Program-made: the position numbers and the translations under genes
The notes under the pieces: model-generated
The model's database searches: none
What the model was told of the DNA's origin: nothing
Seen by the model: only the letters and a program-made list of their open reading frames with translations
Assembly (NCBI GenBank): GCA_947579605.1
Contig: OX388306.1
Span: 1,178,001-1,242,000 of the forward strand
DNA from: Athripsodes cinereus
Lineage: Eukaryota; Arthropoda; Insecta; Trichoptera; Leptoceridae
DNA: 64,000 nucleotides
Direction: 5' to 3'
Shown: positions 43,971-54,587 of the stretch, in pieces
Numbering within the stretch: position 1 is the stretch's first letter
How the letters are laid out: the number at the start of each line of letters is the position of its first letter

Positions 43971-44394
43971 TATAATTAAACGATTTAAAGACATTACCCA
44001 GACAGTGAGCCATCGTCGCTTCTGTATTCCACTAAAGTCTTTCTGAGATCATTAATTTAACATCAACTCGATAAAATTACAAAGCAATGTTTTTTTTCTT
44101 ACGTAATACAATCATAATAATTGCAATTATTGATAATTATTATGATTAATATAACAAGACGCCAGTCTATTACAAATCTTGTGGAATAACTGCAATAAAA
44201 TAATTATGTTTAATTTAATACTATGATTGCGAATCAGAGGTCTTACGGTAGGTCAATTGAATGATTAAAACATTGTATACAGAACGTATCTAGAATAAAG
44301 TTAATTCATAATTATGTAAGTACATCTGTTTATTTTATTATTGGACTAATTTAAGTGATCTTAAACCCTTAGAATATTTACAATCTTTTTTATT

Positions 44395-44705
44395 GATTAA
44401 CCGGATTTGGGTGCAGATGACAAAACCAATCAGAAACCTCGATTGGAGAACCATGTCTAAGGTTTGCATAAAGCGTCTCTCGATTGGTGGACCTTACATC
44501 GTGAGAGTGAGAATGGTGGAATTGGTGAACGTTATCCACGGACATCGAAAGTGATCACTTAAGCCAGCCTAGAGCAAATTCGTAAGCGTTGGGACACCTT
44601 TCTCGCTTCTTCCGATTAGATTTTACACAATGTTGCATTGTGTAGACATGGTTCTCCAATCGAGGTTTCTGATTGGAACTAAAACGCGTTTTATGCGATT
44701 AGATC
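44395..44705. mobile_element. Family C fold-back element, complete copy
   Basis: A 34-bp exact inverted repeat (CCAATCAGAAACCTCGATTG on the left, its complement near 44643-44676) bounds about 200 bp with TCGAAAGTGATCACTTAAGC and CAAATTCGTAAGCGTTGGGA. The 4172 and 31342 copies match. No ORF. Confidence 0.75.
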
Positions 44706-44885
44706 TAATCATAGTTAGTCGGTAGCGCTAAAGTCTCGTCCTCATACACATGAGGTTTGCGGCCCGATCCCAGGTGCCGGCAAATTTTTCTTTCACGACA
44801 CACTTTTTAGCTTACTGAGAAAGGTGTATAAAGGTTGTATTTGGGTTCATAACAAAAACCCAGATACATCTTTTATAAAATAATA
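44706..44885 (+). mobile_element. tRNA-headed SINE (family SINE-4)
   Basis: AGTCGGTAGCGCTAAAGTCT resembles a tRNA D-arm with A box, GCCCGATCCC resembles a B box at 44763-44772, and CATACACATGAGGTTTGC fills the anticodon region. A body with CACGACACACTTTTTAGC follows, with an A/T-rich TAATAATTATAATAA end. Only one copy in the window. Confidence 0.55.
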
Positions 44886-45058
44886 ATTATAATAAATCTC
44901 CTTAATTTTTTCGTTAATTTCGTTAACACATAAATGATAAATGAAGATAAATCTTCGATTAACTGCGGCCAACTTTGCAAATACACACAAGTTGGCATAG
45001 ATATTAAATACTTGTACAAACATAATCAGTAGCTAGTAATGATGTTCTATTATACTAT

Positions 45059-45150
45059 CAGTGGCGAAGCTTTAGGGTGGCAAAATGCCACGGGCCCCCG
45101 ACCCGATGGGGGCCCCCGGTAGGAGTGGCCGCGAACTCAGAAGTAACATA
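45059..45150 (+). mobile_element. GC-rich DNA-transposon end (CAGTGGCGAAGC)
   Basis: CAGTGGCGAAGCTTTAGGGT then GCCACGGGCCCCCGACCCGA resembles the CAGTGGCG-type terminal repeats of hAT-like elements. The matching right end was not found, so the element is broken or extends into unrecognisable sequence. Confidence 0.4.
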
Positions 45151-46565
45151 ACATTTTAAAAATATTTAATTAAAATTATAAAGTTTGTATATGTGGGTAC
45201 TCAAAATCAATCAATTTTAGATACAACTAAAGATCATTAAATACAAATTTTTAGCTTTAATTGTAAATATCGAATAGGATAAAGGACTCAAACAGCATGA
45301 GTTTCATTATTAACACCAAAAAAAGTCTTCCAGACATAATTTAACGCCGAGGTTAAAGGCATCAAACCACATAACCCCAAACATGCGACATACATATCTC
45401 TTTTATAATATGTTGCTTAAGTTTGTCAGTACAAAGGACTTAATCAACATTTTTTTTAATTTTTTGTTTATAACTTAATAATTCCTGAATGTTTTCTCTT
45501 GAATTTTTATGACATAATAAAAAAAAACTACAATACATCAAGATTGTAAAATAAAAATGTCAGAAATTTGACATTTTCTTTATCTTACAATTGTTTGCTC
45601 CTCTTGTAAAATTTAACTAACGTGGTTTGAAGCCTTTTTCTGAGCACAGTCGATATCGGTACGCCATTGTATAGTACATAGTATATTATACTAGACAAAT
45701 ATACCGAGTCAGTTCGACATCATTACACGTAATGACGAATGGGCGCCACACATTGGTACACGGTGTGTTATTATATTATATTATCATTGTTGCTGTTATT
45801 GTCTGTAATAATAATAATAATAATATGCACGGTGCACTGCATTAATGTTATAAACTAACCGACTATAACTAGATGTAATACTACAAGTACATGTATGTTA
45901 TTTATGTATGTTTATCTCTAGGTGTCTCATTCATAGAGGTGGTAGAGTGATTAAAGGTAACATATGCGAAATGTAATTTTGATGTTATATTTTGGAAATT
46001 AACGTTTTTTGTTAACGTAGTGATTTTTGATTGCCTCACGATTTCAAGTGCCAAATCAATGGCCTACATATGACAAGAAAGAATAAACAAAAGAAAAAAA
46101 ACTGACGTTTTTACCTTAACTTACAAGGCAAAAACGTCATAGATTCTGTAATTAGCTAAACTAAAAAAATCGGACACGGTCATTAAAAATACAAAATAAG
46201 CAACTTTTGAAGATGGATATGTTTCGACTGGTATCGACGAGTTTAGAATTGTGCTTATATGTTATGTGCATGTATTTATGTATTAAAATATATTGCTAGT
46301 ATGTACAATCAAACAATGATCAATCCGTCATAGAATTAACAAGCAAAGGTCACGGAAAAAAACACTTCCACAAAATAAATAAATCGACATATATATGGAA
46401 ATGTGAAAACATATTAATTAATTGTGGGTGGAGATGCTTCAGCCGGTGGCTAAAGGTTTGGTTGCTTGACACGGGTAGAGAGGAAGCAAAAAAGAGACTA
46501 TTTTTACATGTGGTGTAATTTTTTTGTGCGATTTCAAGGTGAATTGGTAGATACGGTACTTTCCT
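45151..46565. other. AT-rich stretch with one hairpin
   Basis: Apart from the hairpin at 46103-46139 (TGACGTTTTTACCTT paired with AAGGCAAAAACGTCA, one mismatch) nothing is recognised. Confidence 0.45.
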
Positions 46566-46569
46566 GATG

Positions 46570-46920
46570 TTTTGTAGCGGCTTGCCTCGATACAGGCATT
46601 CGCCTAGTGAGGTTGCTGCAGGTTATGACTGCATAGTCCTGATTGACTTGCTTGTTCCGGCGCGCACGCTCAGCCACATATCTGTTTTGGCTGCCTGTTA
46701 TGCATGTTGGATTGGTGTCTTGTTGTTTTTTCTTTTTTTAATTTTTTGTATAACTTTTGTAATAAATGACAAACTTGTGGGCTTGGTATTATATAGCAAG
46801 GGGTTGGATGATGAGTGCGGGTTGAGTAGGATAATGCATTGTCTTTGATTTGTGATTGTGTGTATTATTTCTGTCCATGTGTGTTTTCTAACGTTTTGTA
46901 ATAGTGATAAATAAATAAAT
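46570..46920 (+). mobile_element. Retroposon 3' region with (TAAA)n tail (family F)
   Basis: GCTTGCCTCGATACAGGCAT, CGCCTAGTGAGGTTGCTGCA recurs in antisense at 57300-57345. It ends in ATAAATAAATAAATAAAAT. The frame between is open for 93 codons but unlike a known protein. Probably the 3' end of a LINE or SINE. Confidence 0.45.
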
Positions 46921-47173
46921 AAAATATTATGTACAAAATTATCTAATAAAAATGTAGCTATAGGAAAAAAGCACTTAAACTCTTTTTAAGTATGCCACCT
47001 ATTTTAAATATCTATGTTTTTAACACATCAAGAAAATGATAAATCTAATTTGTAACATTTAAAAATTTAAAAGTTATACTATTGTATTAATAAAAGAGTC
47101 TTTATTTTTGATATTAAGAAATGATATCACAGGTTTTAACGTGAGATATATTTTTTTTGTTTTGTTTTAATGA

Positions 47174-47338
47174 TTGGGCCTCCTACAAGACAAATTCGGA
47201 ACGTGTGACTGTGGTACAGCACAGACCATGCCACACTTGTTGGAGTGTCCGTTGTACCCTGTTACATGCACTATGGAGCATATTTTTGACGCATCTCCAC
47301 CTGCTGTGCGTTTTGCACAGTACTGGAGATCAGTTTGA
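47174..47338 (+). pseudogene. LINE C-terminus with CCHC-like motif
   Basis: 55 open codons to a natural TGA, reading FGTCDCGTAQTMPHLLECPL followed by YPVTCTMEHIF and PPAVRFAQYWRSV. CDCG-x6-7-H-x3-C with a QTMxHLLECPL core is the usual end of a group of insect LINEs. EN and RT domains are absent. The minus-strand LINE at 47381 sits just beyond this fragment. Confidence 0.8.
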
Positions 47339-47645
47339 TTGTTTTTTTCTGGGTTTCGACACGATAAATAAGTTCAATGTCGTTCAAAACAGAAGATTTG
47401 ATTGTTTATTGTTTATTGTTTATTGTAAATCATTCCCCATAGGCCCCTTACAGGACACTTGGGTTCATCATAATTACACAGGATAAAAAGAATAACATTA
47501 AAAGAATACATGAAAGAATACAAAGTAGTAAGGCATCAAAATCGAGACAAAACAATGAAAATTGAGTAAAAAAGTTGCCGAACATATAAATTTGAACATA
47601 AATAATAATTATATAATGTGAATAAAAATAATAATAATAATGCAT

Positions 47646-47845
47646 TTTTCAGTACTAGAAGGATGTAAAGAGTCCCCTTAGTACCACGTCTTTAGTACAA
47701 TATTTGATTGTTTAACAAAAGAAACAGAGAGGAAGGACGAATGACACACATTACACTCAATAATATTATGTTATAATATATTTTTCAACACTAGCAGGAT
47801 GTAAAGAGTCCCCCTAGTGTCATGTCCAAAGTACAATATTTATTT
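47646..47845 (-). promoter_or_regulatory. Duplicated 3' UTR hairpin of the LINE
   Basis: Two copies (47646-47714 and 47781-47845) share the loop AGGATGTAAAGAGTCCCC and a downstream AGTACAATATTT. The stems are GTACTAG with TTAGTAC (47652-47658 with 47678-47684), and ACACTAG with CTAGTGT (47788-47794 with 47814-47820). The stems differ in sequence but still pair. A role in RT recognition of the RNA 3' end is inference. Confidence 0.6.
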
Positions 47846-47924
47846 AATTATTTATCAGATAAATCACAAGAACAAAAGTCAACGATGAGTCATACACATG
47901 ATATAAAGGCTGGTAAGCTATAAA

Positions 47925-50750
47925 TTATGAGTCAGTCGGTTCGATAGCCAATATCTCTTCGATAGTATAAAAGGCGTTGCCAACAAGATACTTTTTAATC
48001 TCTCGCCTGAAGGACAGAATATCCAGTGTTTTGAATTTTTTTGGTAGGTTGTTATAAAGTCGAACGCTCACACAGATAAAACTCTTGGACACTTTAGTTA
48101 ACCTGTGTTCAGGAAGGCGTATTAACTCTTTCGTTCTTATGTTGTAGTCATGGTAGTCAGAGTTAAAAGGTGTTTTGTCAATATTTTTATGTGCATACAA
48201 CAAGCATTCAAGAGCAAATGCACATGGAACTGTTAATATACCCTGTTCTTCGAACGCAGTTCTGCAAGAATCTCTAGGATACATACCGAGTAGTGTTCGA
48301 AGTGCCCTTTTTTGTAGAATAAACACTCTACCTGATTCTGCGCCCATTCCCCAACACAAAATCCCATAACACATAATGGAATGAAAATATGAATAGTAGA
48401 CAGATTTAGCTGTGTCCTTTCCACATATGTCTTTTATTTTTTTTATGGCATATATTGCACTATTTAACTTTTTGCATAATTGTTCAATATGTTTATCCCA
48501 TTTCAAACCTTCATCCAAAACTACTCCCAAAAATTTACTTTCAACAACCTTCTCTATACCTTTCTCAGAGAGAGCACTGGTAAATGGATCTAAGTTGTCT
48601 GGTCCACCAAGAGAGAAACTCATAGCACTCGTTTTTGTCATATTTAGGACTAAAGAGTTATCATCAAACCATTTTTTTAGTAATGTTAGTGTTTCTAGAG
48701 CATTATTTATGTTTTCTGAATTATTTTTTTTACCTTTGAGAATCAGTGAGGTATCGTCAGCAAACATTACAATCTCAGAATTTGGGTTAGTACAATTTGG
48801 GAGGTCATTTATATAAATAAGAAATAAAAGCGGTCCAAGCACGGATCCCTGTGGAACACCACTACTTATTTTAACAGTTTGTGATTTTGCATTATTAACT
48901 TCAACATACTGCTGTCTATTTTTTAAATACGATTGAAAGAATCTGTTTTCCATATCAATAATTCCATAGCATTTTAATTTTTCGAGTAATATATCATGAT
49001 CGACACAATCAAATGCTTTCGATAGATCACAAAAAACACCACAAGTTGATTCTTTCTTATCAAGGGCATCTAAAATGGTTTTAAGCAGTGAGGCTATTCC
49101 ATCAGAGGTGCTCTTTCCCTTTTGAAATCCAAATTGATTGTGATTTATTATTTTGTTATGTTCTAAAAATGTTGTGAGTTGGTCAGTAACAATTTTTTCT
49201 ATGATTTTACTAATTGCTGGTAGGATTGATATTGGCCTGTAATTATTGACATCTAATTTATCACCTTTTTTGAAAAGTGGTATAACTTTTGCAATTTTTT
49301 GGCAGTCTGGGAAAGTACCGCTCTCAAAACAAATGTTTATTATGTCCGTTAGCACAGGAGATAGACCATTTATAATGTTTTTGAGTAGGCGAGTAGAAAC
49401 ATGCCATATATCATTTGATGTTTTTGATTTTATCAGTTTACAGGTTTTTAAAACATCGTCCGTTGTGACATTTTTAAATTTAAAGTTAGTATTTAGATGT
49501 ATAGTTTCTTTCTTAATATGTTTCAAGGATTGGTCAATAGAATGAGTAGACTTATTTGTTAGTAAGGACGCCACATTTACAAAATAGTTATTAAAGAAGT
49601 TAGCTGTATCTAAGTTAGTCATGTGATTAGTTTCTTTAAGGGTTATCTGTTTATCAAATGAATTACATTCACTAGTTGATCGTCCAGTCTCATTTTTAAT
49701 TATTTCCCAAGTAGTTTGGATAGGATTTTTGGAATTTGCGATCTGGTTACACAAAAACATTCTTTTGGCTTCCATACAAACTTTCTTAAAAATCGTACTA
49801 TACCTACTAATATATCTTTTTGTGGTTTCTAAAGTGGTATGTTTTTTCACCTCATATAGTTCGAATAATTTTTTTCTTGACACATTTATACCCGTAGTAG
49901 ACCATACCTGAAATGTGTTCTTAGTTTTTATTTTTATTTGTTTAAGAGGAAAATGGTGATCTATTTCTGTCAATATCACATTAAACAGTTTATTAAGTGC
50001 AGAATTTATGTCATCATTATTAATATCAGCGCGCAATGATGATACTGACTCTTCAAAAAAAAATATGCTTTCTTTGTTATAGACTCTTCTATATATATGT
50101 TTAATATTATTTTCCAAGTGTTTATCTATAGTTTCATGAACAGCGATCATCTGTCCATAGTGATCAGATTTTACAATATTTACTTTTGATATATCCAAAA
50201 CTACTAAGTCTGTAAAGATATTGTCTATGCAGGTTGAAGAATGTGAAGTAACTCGTGTAGCAGTGAATATGCTGCGTGTCAATAGGAAACTATTAAATAA
50301 ATCTAAAAGAATACAAGTCTCCTTAGAGCTTTTGTCAAAGTTAATATTGAAGTCCCCACATACAATAATATATTTATTGTTCTTGTAACTTATCTTTGTC
50401 AGGACTTTTTCAATTGTGTCAATGAATAAATTAAAATTACCAGATGGTGGTCTATATACACATAATATTATAATATTTTTTATCTCTATACAACTCAATT
50501 CGCAGTGGTTTTCGATTGAGCAGTCTACTACATCCTGTCTATTTTTTGATTGTAATTGGATGTTTTTCATAATCAAACAACCACCTCTCTTTGTCTTTTT
50601 CCTACAAAATTTACTGTTTATTTTAAAATTAGGTGTATCATAAATCTTAACTTCATCTTCTTCCAGCCAAGATTCGGTGCAGCATACTATGTCTACGGCC
50701 GAGAGGTCAAATGTTTGTAGTTCATGTAATTTCCCTCTCAGTCCCTGCAC
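47925..50750 (-). CDS. LINE ORF2: APE endonuclease and reverse transcriptase
   Basis: 941 residues from the first possible codon (a GTG) to the stop. Residues 1-225 are an APE-like endonuclease: E26 in CTESW, VYRPPSG at 98, GDFN at 132-135 with D133 and N135, D176/N177 and SDH at 195-197. RT spans about 450-720: YRPIS, CDLSKAFD at 574, SGVPQGSVLGP at 630, catalytic FADD at 663-666. The C-terminal region ends with a LYNNLPKKFK...FRREIKKYL segment. No frameshift or stop is visible. The endonuclease fold clearly begins upstream of the GTG (TVVHQN precedes it), in the frame that overlaps ORF1, so translation probably enters from ORF1. Confidence 0.95.
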   Translation of the reverse strand: MQGLRGKLHELQTFDLSAVDIVCCTESWLEEDEVKIYDTPNFKINSKFCRKKTKRGGCLIMKNIQLQSKNRQDVVDCSIENHCELSCIEIKNIIILCVYRPPSGNFNLFIDTIEKVLTKISYKNNKYIIVCGDFNINFDKSSKETCILLDLFNSFLLTRSIFTATRVTSHSSTCIDNIFTDLVVLDISKVNIVKSDHYGQMIAVHETIDKHLENNIKHIYRRVYNKESIFFFEESVSSLRADINNDDINSALNKLFNVILTEIDHHFPLKQIKIKTKNTFQVWSTTGINVSRKKLFELYEVKKHTTLETTKRYISRYSTIFKKVCMEAKRMFLCNQIANSKNPIQTTWEIIKNETGRSTSECNSFDKQITLKETNHMTNLDTANFFNNYFVNVASLLTNKSTHSIDQSLKHIKKETIHLNTNFKFKNVTTDDVLKTCKLIKSKTSNDIWHVSTRLLKNIINGLSPVLTDIINICFESGTFPDCQKIAKVIPLFKKGDKLDVNNYRPISILPAISKIIEKIVTDQLTTFLEHNKIINHNQFGFQKGKSTSDGIASLLKTILDALDKKESTCGVFCDLSKAFDCVDHDILLEKLKCYGIIDMENRFFQSYLKNRQQYVEVNNAKSQTVKISSGVPQGSVLGPLLFLIYINDLPNCTNPNSEIVMFADDTSLILKGKKNNSENINNALETLTLLKKWFDDNSLVLNMTKTSAMSFSLGGPDNLDPFTSALSEKGIEKVVESKFLGVVLDEGLKWDKHIEQLCKKLNSAIYAIKKIKDICGKDTAKSVYYSYFHSIMCYGILCWGMGAESGRVFILQKRALRTLLGMYPRDSCRTAFEEQGILTVPCAFALECLLYAHKNIDKTPFNSDYHDYNIRTKELIRLPEHRLTKVSKSFICVSVRLYNNLPKKFKTLDILSFRREIKKYLVGNAFYTIEEILAIEPTDS

Positions 50751-50767
50751 ATTTTGATGGACAACTG

Positions 50768-52171
50768 TTATTGTTTCACCCTCTCTGCTACCTCCTCCCC
50801 TCTGTCTCTCTCTAAAAAAATATTATTATCCCTAACATTCTCCCCCTCCACTGTTTCTTGTTTCTCACCATCTTGCAAACAAATGTTTATTATGTTTTTC
50901 GCTACTTGGGTGGTATGTTTTAGATTAAATATAATTTTATCCGTTAAGGAAACTTCTTCATCATTCAACTCAATGATTCTACCATGATTATTATTTCTAA
51001 TAGTGTCATACAAGTTGCAATTTGATTTATAGATGTGTTCATTCTTTCTCTCATTTTTCACATAATGAATTGTAGAGATTAATAATTTGATTTTTTTCTC
51101 TTTTGTTTTTACGACGATGTTTTCGATTTCCCGGATTCTCTCGCAAAACTTATCTCTGCTTCCTCCCACTATCAACAAAATGGCATCTCCTTCTTTTCCC
51201 TTCATGATTGTCTGATATATATCATCCACTAGGTAGCTAAATTTTGCATAGGGTTTGCAGTTACAATTAACATCAAAATTTGTTTCTTCAAACAGCCTCA
51301 TGCCCATTCCCTTGCCAAATTCATCTCCCAACACAAACAACTTTGGCTTAGAATATTCGAACAGTTTCTGTGTGCAATCCTTATTAAGTTTTCGGTCAAT
51401 ACTAGGAATATGTTTGATTCCCGAACCTGTATATGATTTATTCGAGCTTTGCTCCCTCAATGAGTCACTGAATCTTTTGGCCTCCTCCAGCTTCAACAAT
51501 AGCTCCTCAGTATTCCTTCTGTAGTCTTCAACCTCCCTTCTTCTACTCTCAGAGAATCTCTGCATTTCTATTTTCATATTCTTTAGTATATTGTCTTTGC
51601 TTGCCACTAACTGTTTTAATTCTGAATTTATTTTCTTGTAATTTATCAAGGTTGTCTCTTGTTTCTCTAAAATATCAATTCTCTTTTTCAAAATAGACAC
51701 CTCCCTATTTTTCAACCTCAACTCCCGCCTACACTCCTGTAGTTCTTTAATTGTATTTGTTCCATCTTCATCTAGTTTGTCTCTCTTGATGTTATTCGTG
51801 TTTCTTTTGGAGCTATTTGTTCCTCTCCTCAAAGTACTTGTTTGCTTTTTTAGCTCTTCTTCAATTTTCTTGGGGGTACCCAGAGTATCCTCACCACTAT
51901 CTGTATTCCTTCTAAAATTATACACATCTTTCTTAGAATTGTCAATATTCCCATTTTAATCTACTTTGTTCTTTGGAAAGCTGTTTACAATCTCTTCCGA
52001 GTCAATTATACTTTTTCTTGTTGATTCATCTATGATATTACTTGAGCTATCCATAGTATATGTGTTATTGATGCGCGCTTCCTCGAGCCCACCATCATCC
52101 ATAGATTTGTCAACCATTATAATATAGCTGTTATTCCTATTTACCTTTTCGCTTTTAATAATATTAGACAT
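50768..52171 (-). CDS. LINE ORF1: coiled coil and SGNH-like domain, one in-frame stop
   Basis: From the ATG at 52171 the frame holds 71 codons, then TAA at 51956-51958, then stays open in the same frame to TAA at 50768. Counting from the GTG at 51925: Lys/Glu-rich coiled coil at about 55-155, then an SGNH-like region at 195-352 with LFVLGDEFGKG at block I (GDE, where esterases have GDS), GGSRD at 254-258, and H337 near the end. ORF1 of CR1-type LINEs often has an esterase domain. The Ser nucleophile is absent here. The TAA is either a lesion or a readthrough site. Confidence 0.85.
50813..50819 (-). promoter_or_regulatory. Candidate -1 ribosomal frameshift site (T TTT TTA)
   Basis: Minus-strand heptamer TTTTTTA, read in ORF1 phase as ATT TTT TTA, 14 codons before the ORF1 stop. 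A -1 slip enters the ORF2 frame, which is open from a TAA just upstream through REGETITVVHQNVQG into the endonuclease. ORF2 has no ATG before residue 61, after the first catalytic Glu. The downstream stimulatory structure has not been defined. Confidence 0.6.
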
Positions 52172-52290
52172 TTTTTCTTCTTTAGTATGACAATAAACAA
52201 CACAACTCAGTTCACAAAACAAAAACAATTTTTTTTTAAAAAAAATAATTCAACAAATACACAAAAACAAGTACTTGTTAAGTTCAATGT

Positions 52291-53985
52291 GTTCACTATG
52301 ATAATATCCTCATTGAGGTATTATTTATTATATAGGATAAATGTCTATGGCTGTAATTCTTGTCTATGGTTTCGTGCAATTTTTGTTTATGGTTCCATGA
52401 AACTTTTGTCTTTGATTATATGCAGTTTTTCTATGTTTTATCTATGGAATTACTAACTTTATCTATGTCAGGGTTCTGTCAATGTCATTTTCATCTTCAA
52501 TGAGTGAAATAATTTGTTCAGTAGGTCTTGAAAGGTCAAAGTATTTTTTCATGTGGTATGTAATATTTTAAATTCGAATTTTAATTTGAGAAAAAACAAT
52601 CTTAAATCACATACCGTTCGATGATGCTATTGTTAAAATGTCCAGATTGTTTAACACCACAAAATTAGAGCACACTAATTTGTAACGCACAGTTATATTC
52701 AAAGTAATTAATAAATCTCTTTCAGATTACCCGCGCGAAAATGTTGACGTTCTGACAGCTGTCAAAGATCCTCTTGAGAAAGATTGAGTGGCATTCCATT
52801 TTCAAATAAAATAAAAAAATAGAAACAAAGTCTTTATGAGATATATTCACAGCTGATGATTGCTACAGATACAGAAATAATTATAAGCGCCGCTGTTGTG
52901 TTATATTTACTATACAGAAACAGTAGAAGTCAGGTATGTGATTTGGAACAGCTGATAATATCTCTAGGTACAAAAAAACATTTTAACAACGAATGCAAAT
53001 AAATGGTTACCAGTACAGTAGACACATACTCGAGTAATGATACATATAACAACATGTAATGACATTATAATTACATATTACTGTAGAACTGAGCATTAAC
53101 TCATTAATCCTAAATTAACAAGTTTTGTTTCAAGTTAAAAACTTTTGAGTTAACCTAATTTTTACATTCCTGTCTTTTTTATAATTGATATTTATTGTAT
53201 CTTGAGTTACTTAAAAAGTTTTCAATATGCCCTTTCGTGACACTAACGTGTCGAAACTGGTTGCCCGCCTATAAAATTTTATAAGTGGTAATTCATCATA
53301 GCGGAAAACTCCAATTATGTCGCGTAATTATCACATTGTAAATGACAAACATCGAATGTGTTAAAAAAAACTAACAAAAAGTGACAAAAGCTATCGACAT
53401 TTTATTTTCGTTAATTTATTGATTAACTAGATGTGATTATTGTAATATGAGTGTTATCTACATGGCTCCTATAGTAGAGCAGATTGAGTACCTGTTACTT
53501 GTACTATTATCGTTATTATTACCCGGTATCTGATACTAGATATATTATAATATTTATTACGAGTTTTATAATACATTTAATTTTGTTAGTTGTTGATGTT
53601 TTGCCAATTAATGACAATAACAACTCTATTACTAATCGATCTGAGATTGGATTACATGGAAATGAATAAACTAATGTTTTTTAGCACGTTTGATTGATAA
53701 TTTAATACCGGCAAAAATTTCCTGTACTAAAATTTTATACCAGACAAAATTTGTAACTTTATCCTTAGACAACTGGATCAAATAAACTTCAAATAACCAA
53801 ACCTAGACTAGATGAAATGCAACGTAAATATCTTCAGAATCCCATCCCCCTTGAAAAAGTTTTAAAAGCCCAATTTGTACTTGACAAAACACGATCTAAA
53901 ATTCCAGTTCCAAATTGAATATTTTGATTGATCAACTCACAACAGTGTACCCAGATCACTCGTAAGCCAGTGGATGGCCTTTGAA
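52291..53985. other. AT-rich stretch downstream of the LINE 5' end
   Basis: No supported gene. TCGTGACACTAACGTGTCGAAACT at 53237-53260 resembles the stem-loop plus GAAAC of the ribozyme repeats, but CTGANGA is missing. Confidence 0.45.
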
Positions 53986-53987
53986 AA

Positions 53988-54036
53988 TAGAATAAAATAG
54001 AATAGAATAGAATAGAATAGAATAGAATAGAATAGA
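53988..54036 (+). repeat. (AATAG)n microsatellite
   Basis: About nine units of AATAG with one AATAA variant near the left end. Confidence 0.9.
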
Positions 54037-54284
54037 ACTCACAACAGACTAAAAGCAATTTCGAAACGTATTCAACTTGTTTTTTTACTTATGCATATTA
54101 TAACACGTTTCTGGACACCTCACCTCGGCCTTCTGTTACTCCCAATTTGTACACATAATTCAATTTATTCGATATTATTTCTGTTTTATTACTTGTGTTA
54201 TTCTTGTCCTGTTCTATGTATTCTTATTTTTTTTTTACTACATTGTTATTATTTTATATTTTATTAAATAAACATCTTTCAAAA

Positions 54285-54465
54285 GGGACATTGAAGAGAG
54301 AGTGTTACTTAAAAGATTCCCACGATGGCGGTTTTGGCCGGTTGGCCCTTCAGGCCTGCCCAATGGCCCGCCCGTGAGGACAAATTTAGTTTAATTATGC
54401 GGATAAATAGGAGTTCACAACTCCTGAGATATCCGGGTGGAGGTGGGTCTCTCTTCAATTATGCA
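54285..54465 (+). pseudogene. Family E repeat, copy 2
   Basis: GATGGCGGTTTTGGCCGGTT, GCCCTTCAGGCCTGCCC, AACTCCTGAGATATCC and GTCTCTCTTCAATT align with the complement of 33744-33962. ATTGAAGAGAGA near the left and its complement at the right give an inverted-repeat look. The frame open in copy 1 is disrupted. Confidence 0.45.
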
Positions 54466-54587
54466 TATTATCTTTGTATGCATATTATTTGAGACTCTTT
54501 TATGCATATGATCCTGCATATTTCAGTTTATTTAAAGTGCATATAATCTGTTTATCTATCTAAACCATCACAGTTTATTCCATTTGT

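Larger units (their letters stand above)
47381..52278 (-). mobile_element. Near full-length non-LTR retrotransposon (CR1/Jockey superfamily)
   Basis: About 4.9 kb containing ORF1, ORF2 and a 3' UTR of about 500 bp. It ends with three units of a 7-bp repeat (AATAAAC, complement at 47401-47426). TAAGTTCAATGT occurs at 47369-47380 and at 52279-52290 and is a candidate target-site duplication. The order ORF1 coiled-coil/SGNH-like, then ORF2 EN-RT, fits CR1-group elements, possibly the Daphne clade, but the clade is a guess without a tree. Confidence 0.9.

Noticed and set aside
48412..48816. 134-residue plus-strand frame
   Set aside because: It is an antisense shadow of the reverse transcriptase ORF.
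53233..53262. GACAC/GTGTC stem followed by GAAAC as a hammerhead
   Set aside because: The CUGANGA core is replaced by CTTTCGT. Kept only as a note in the region entry.
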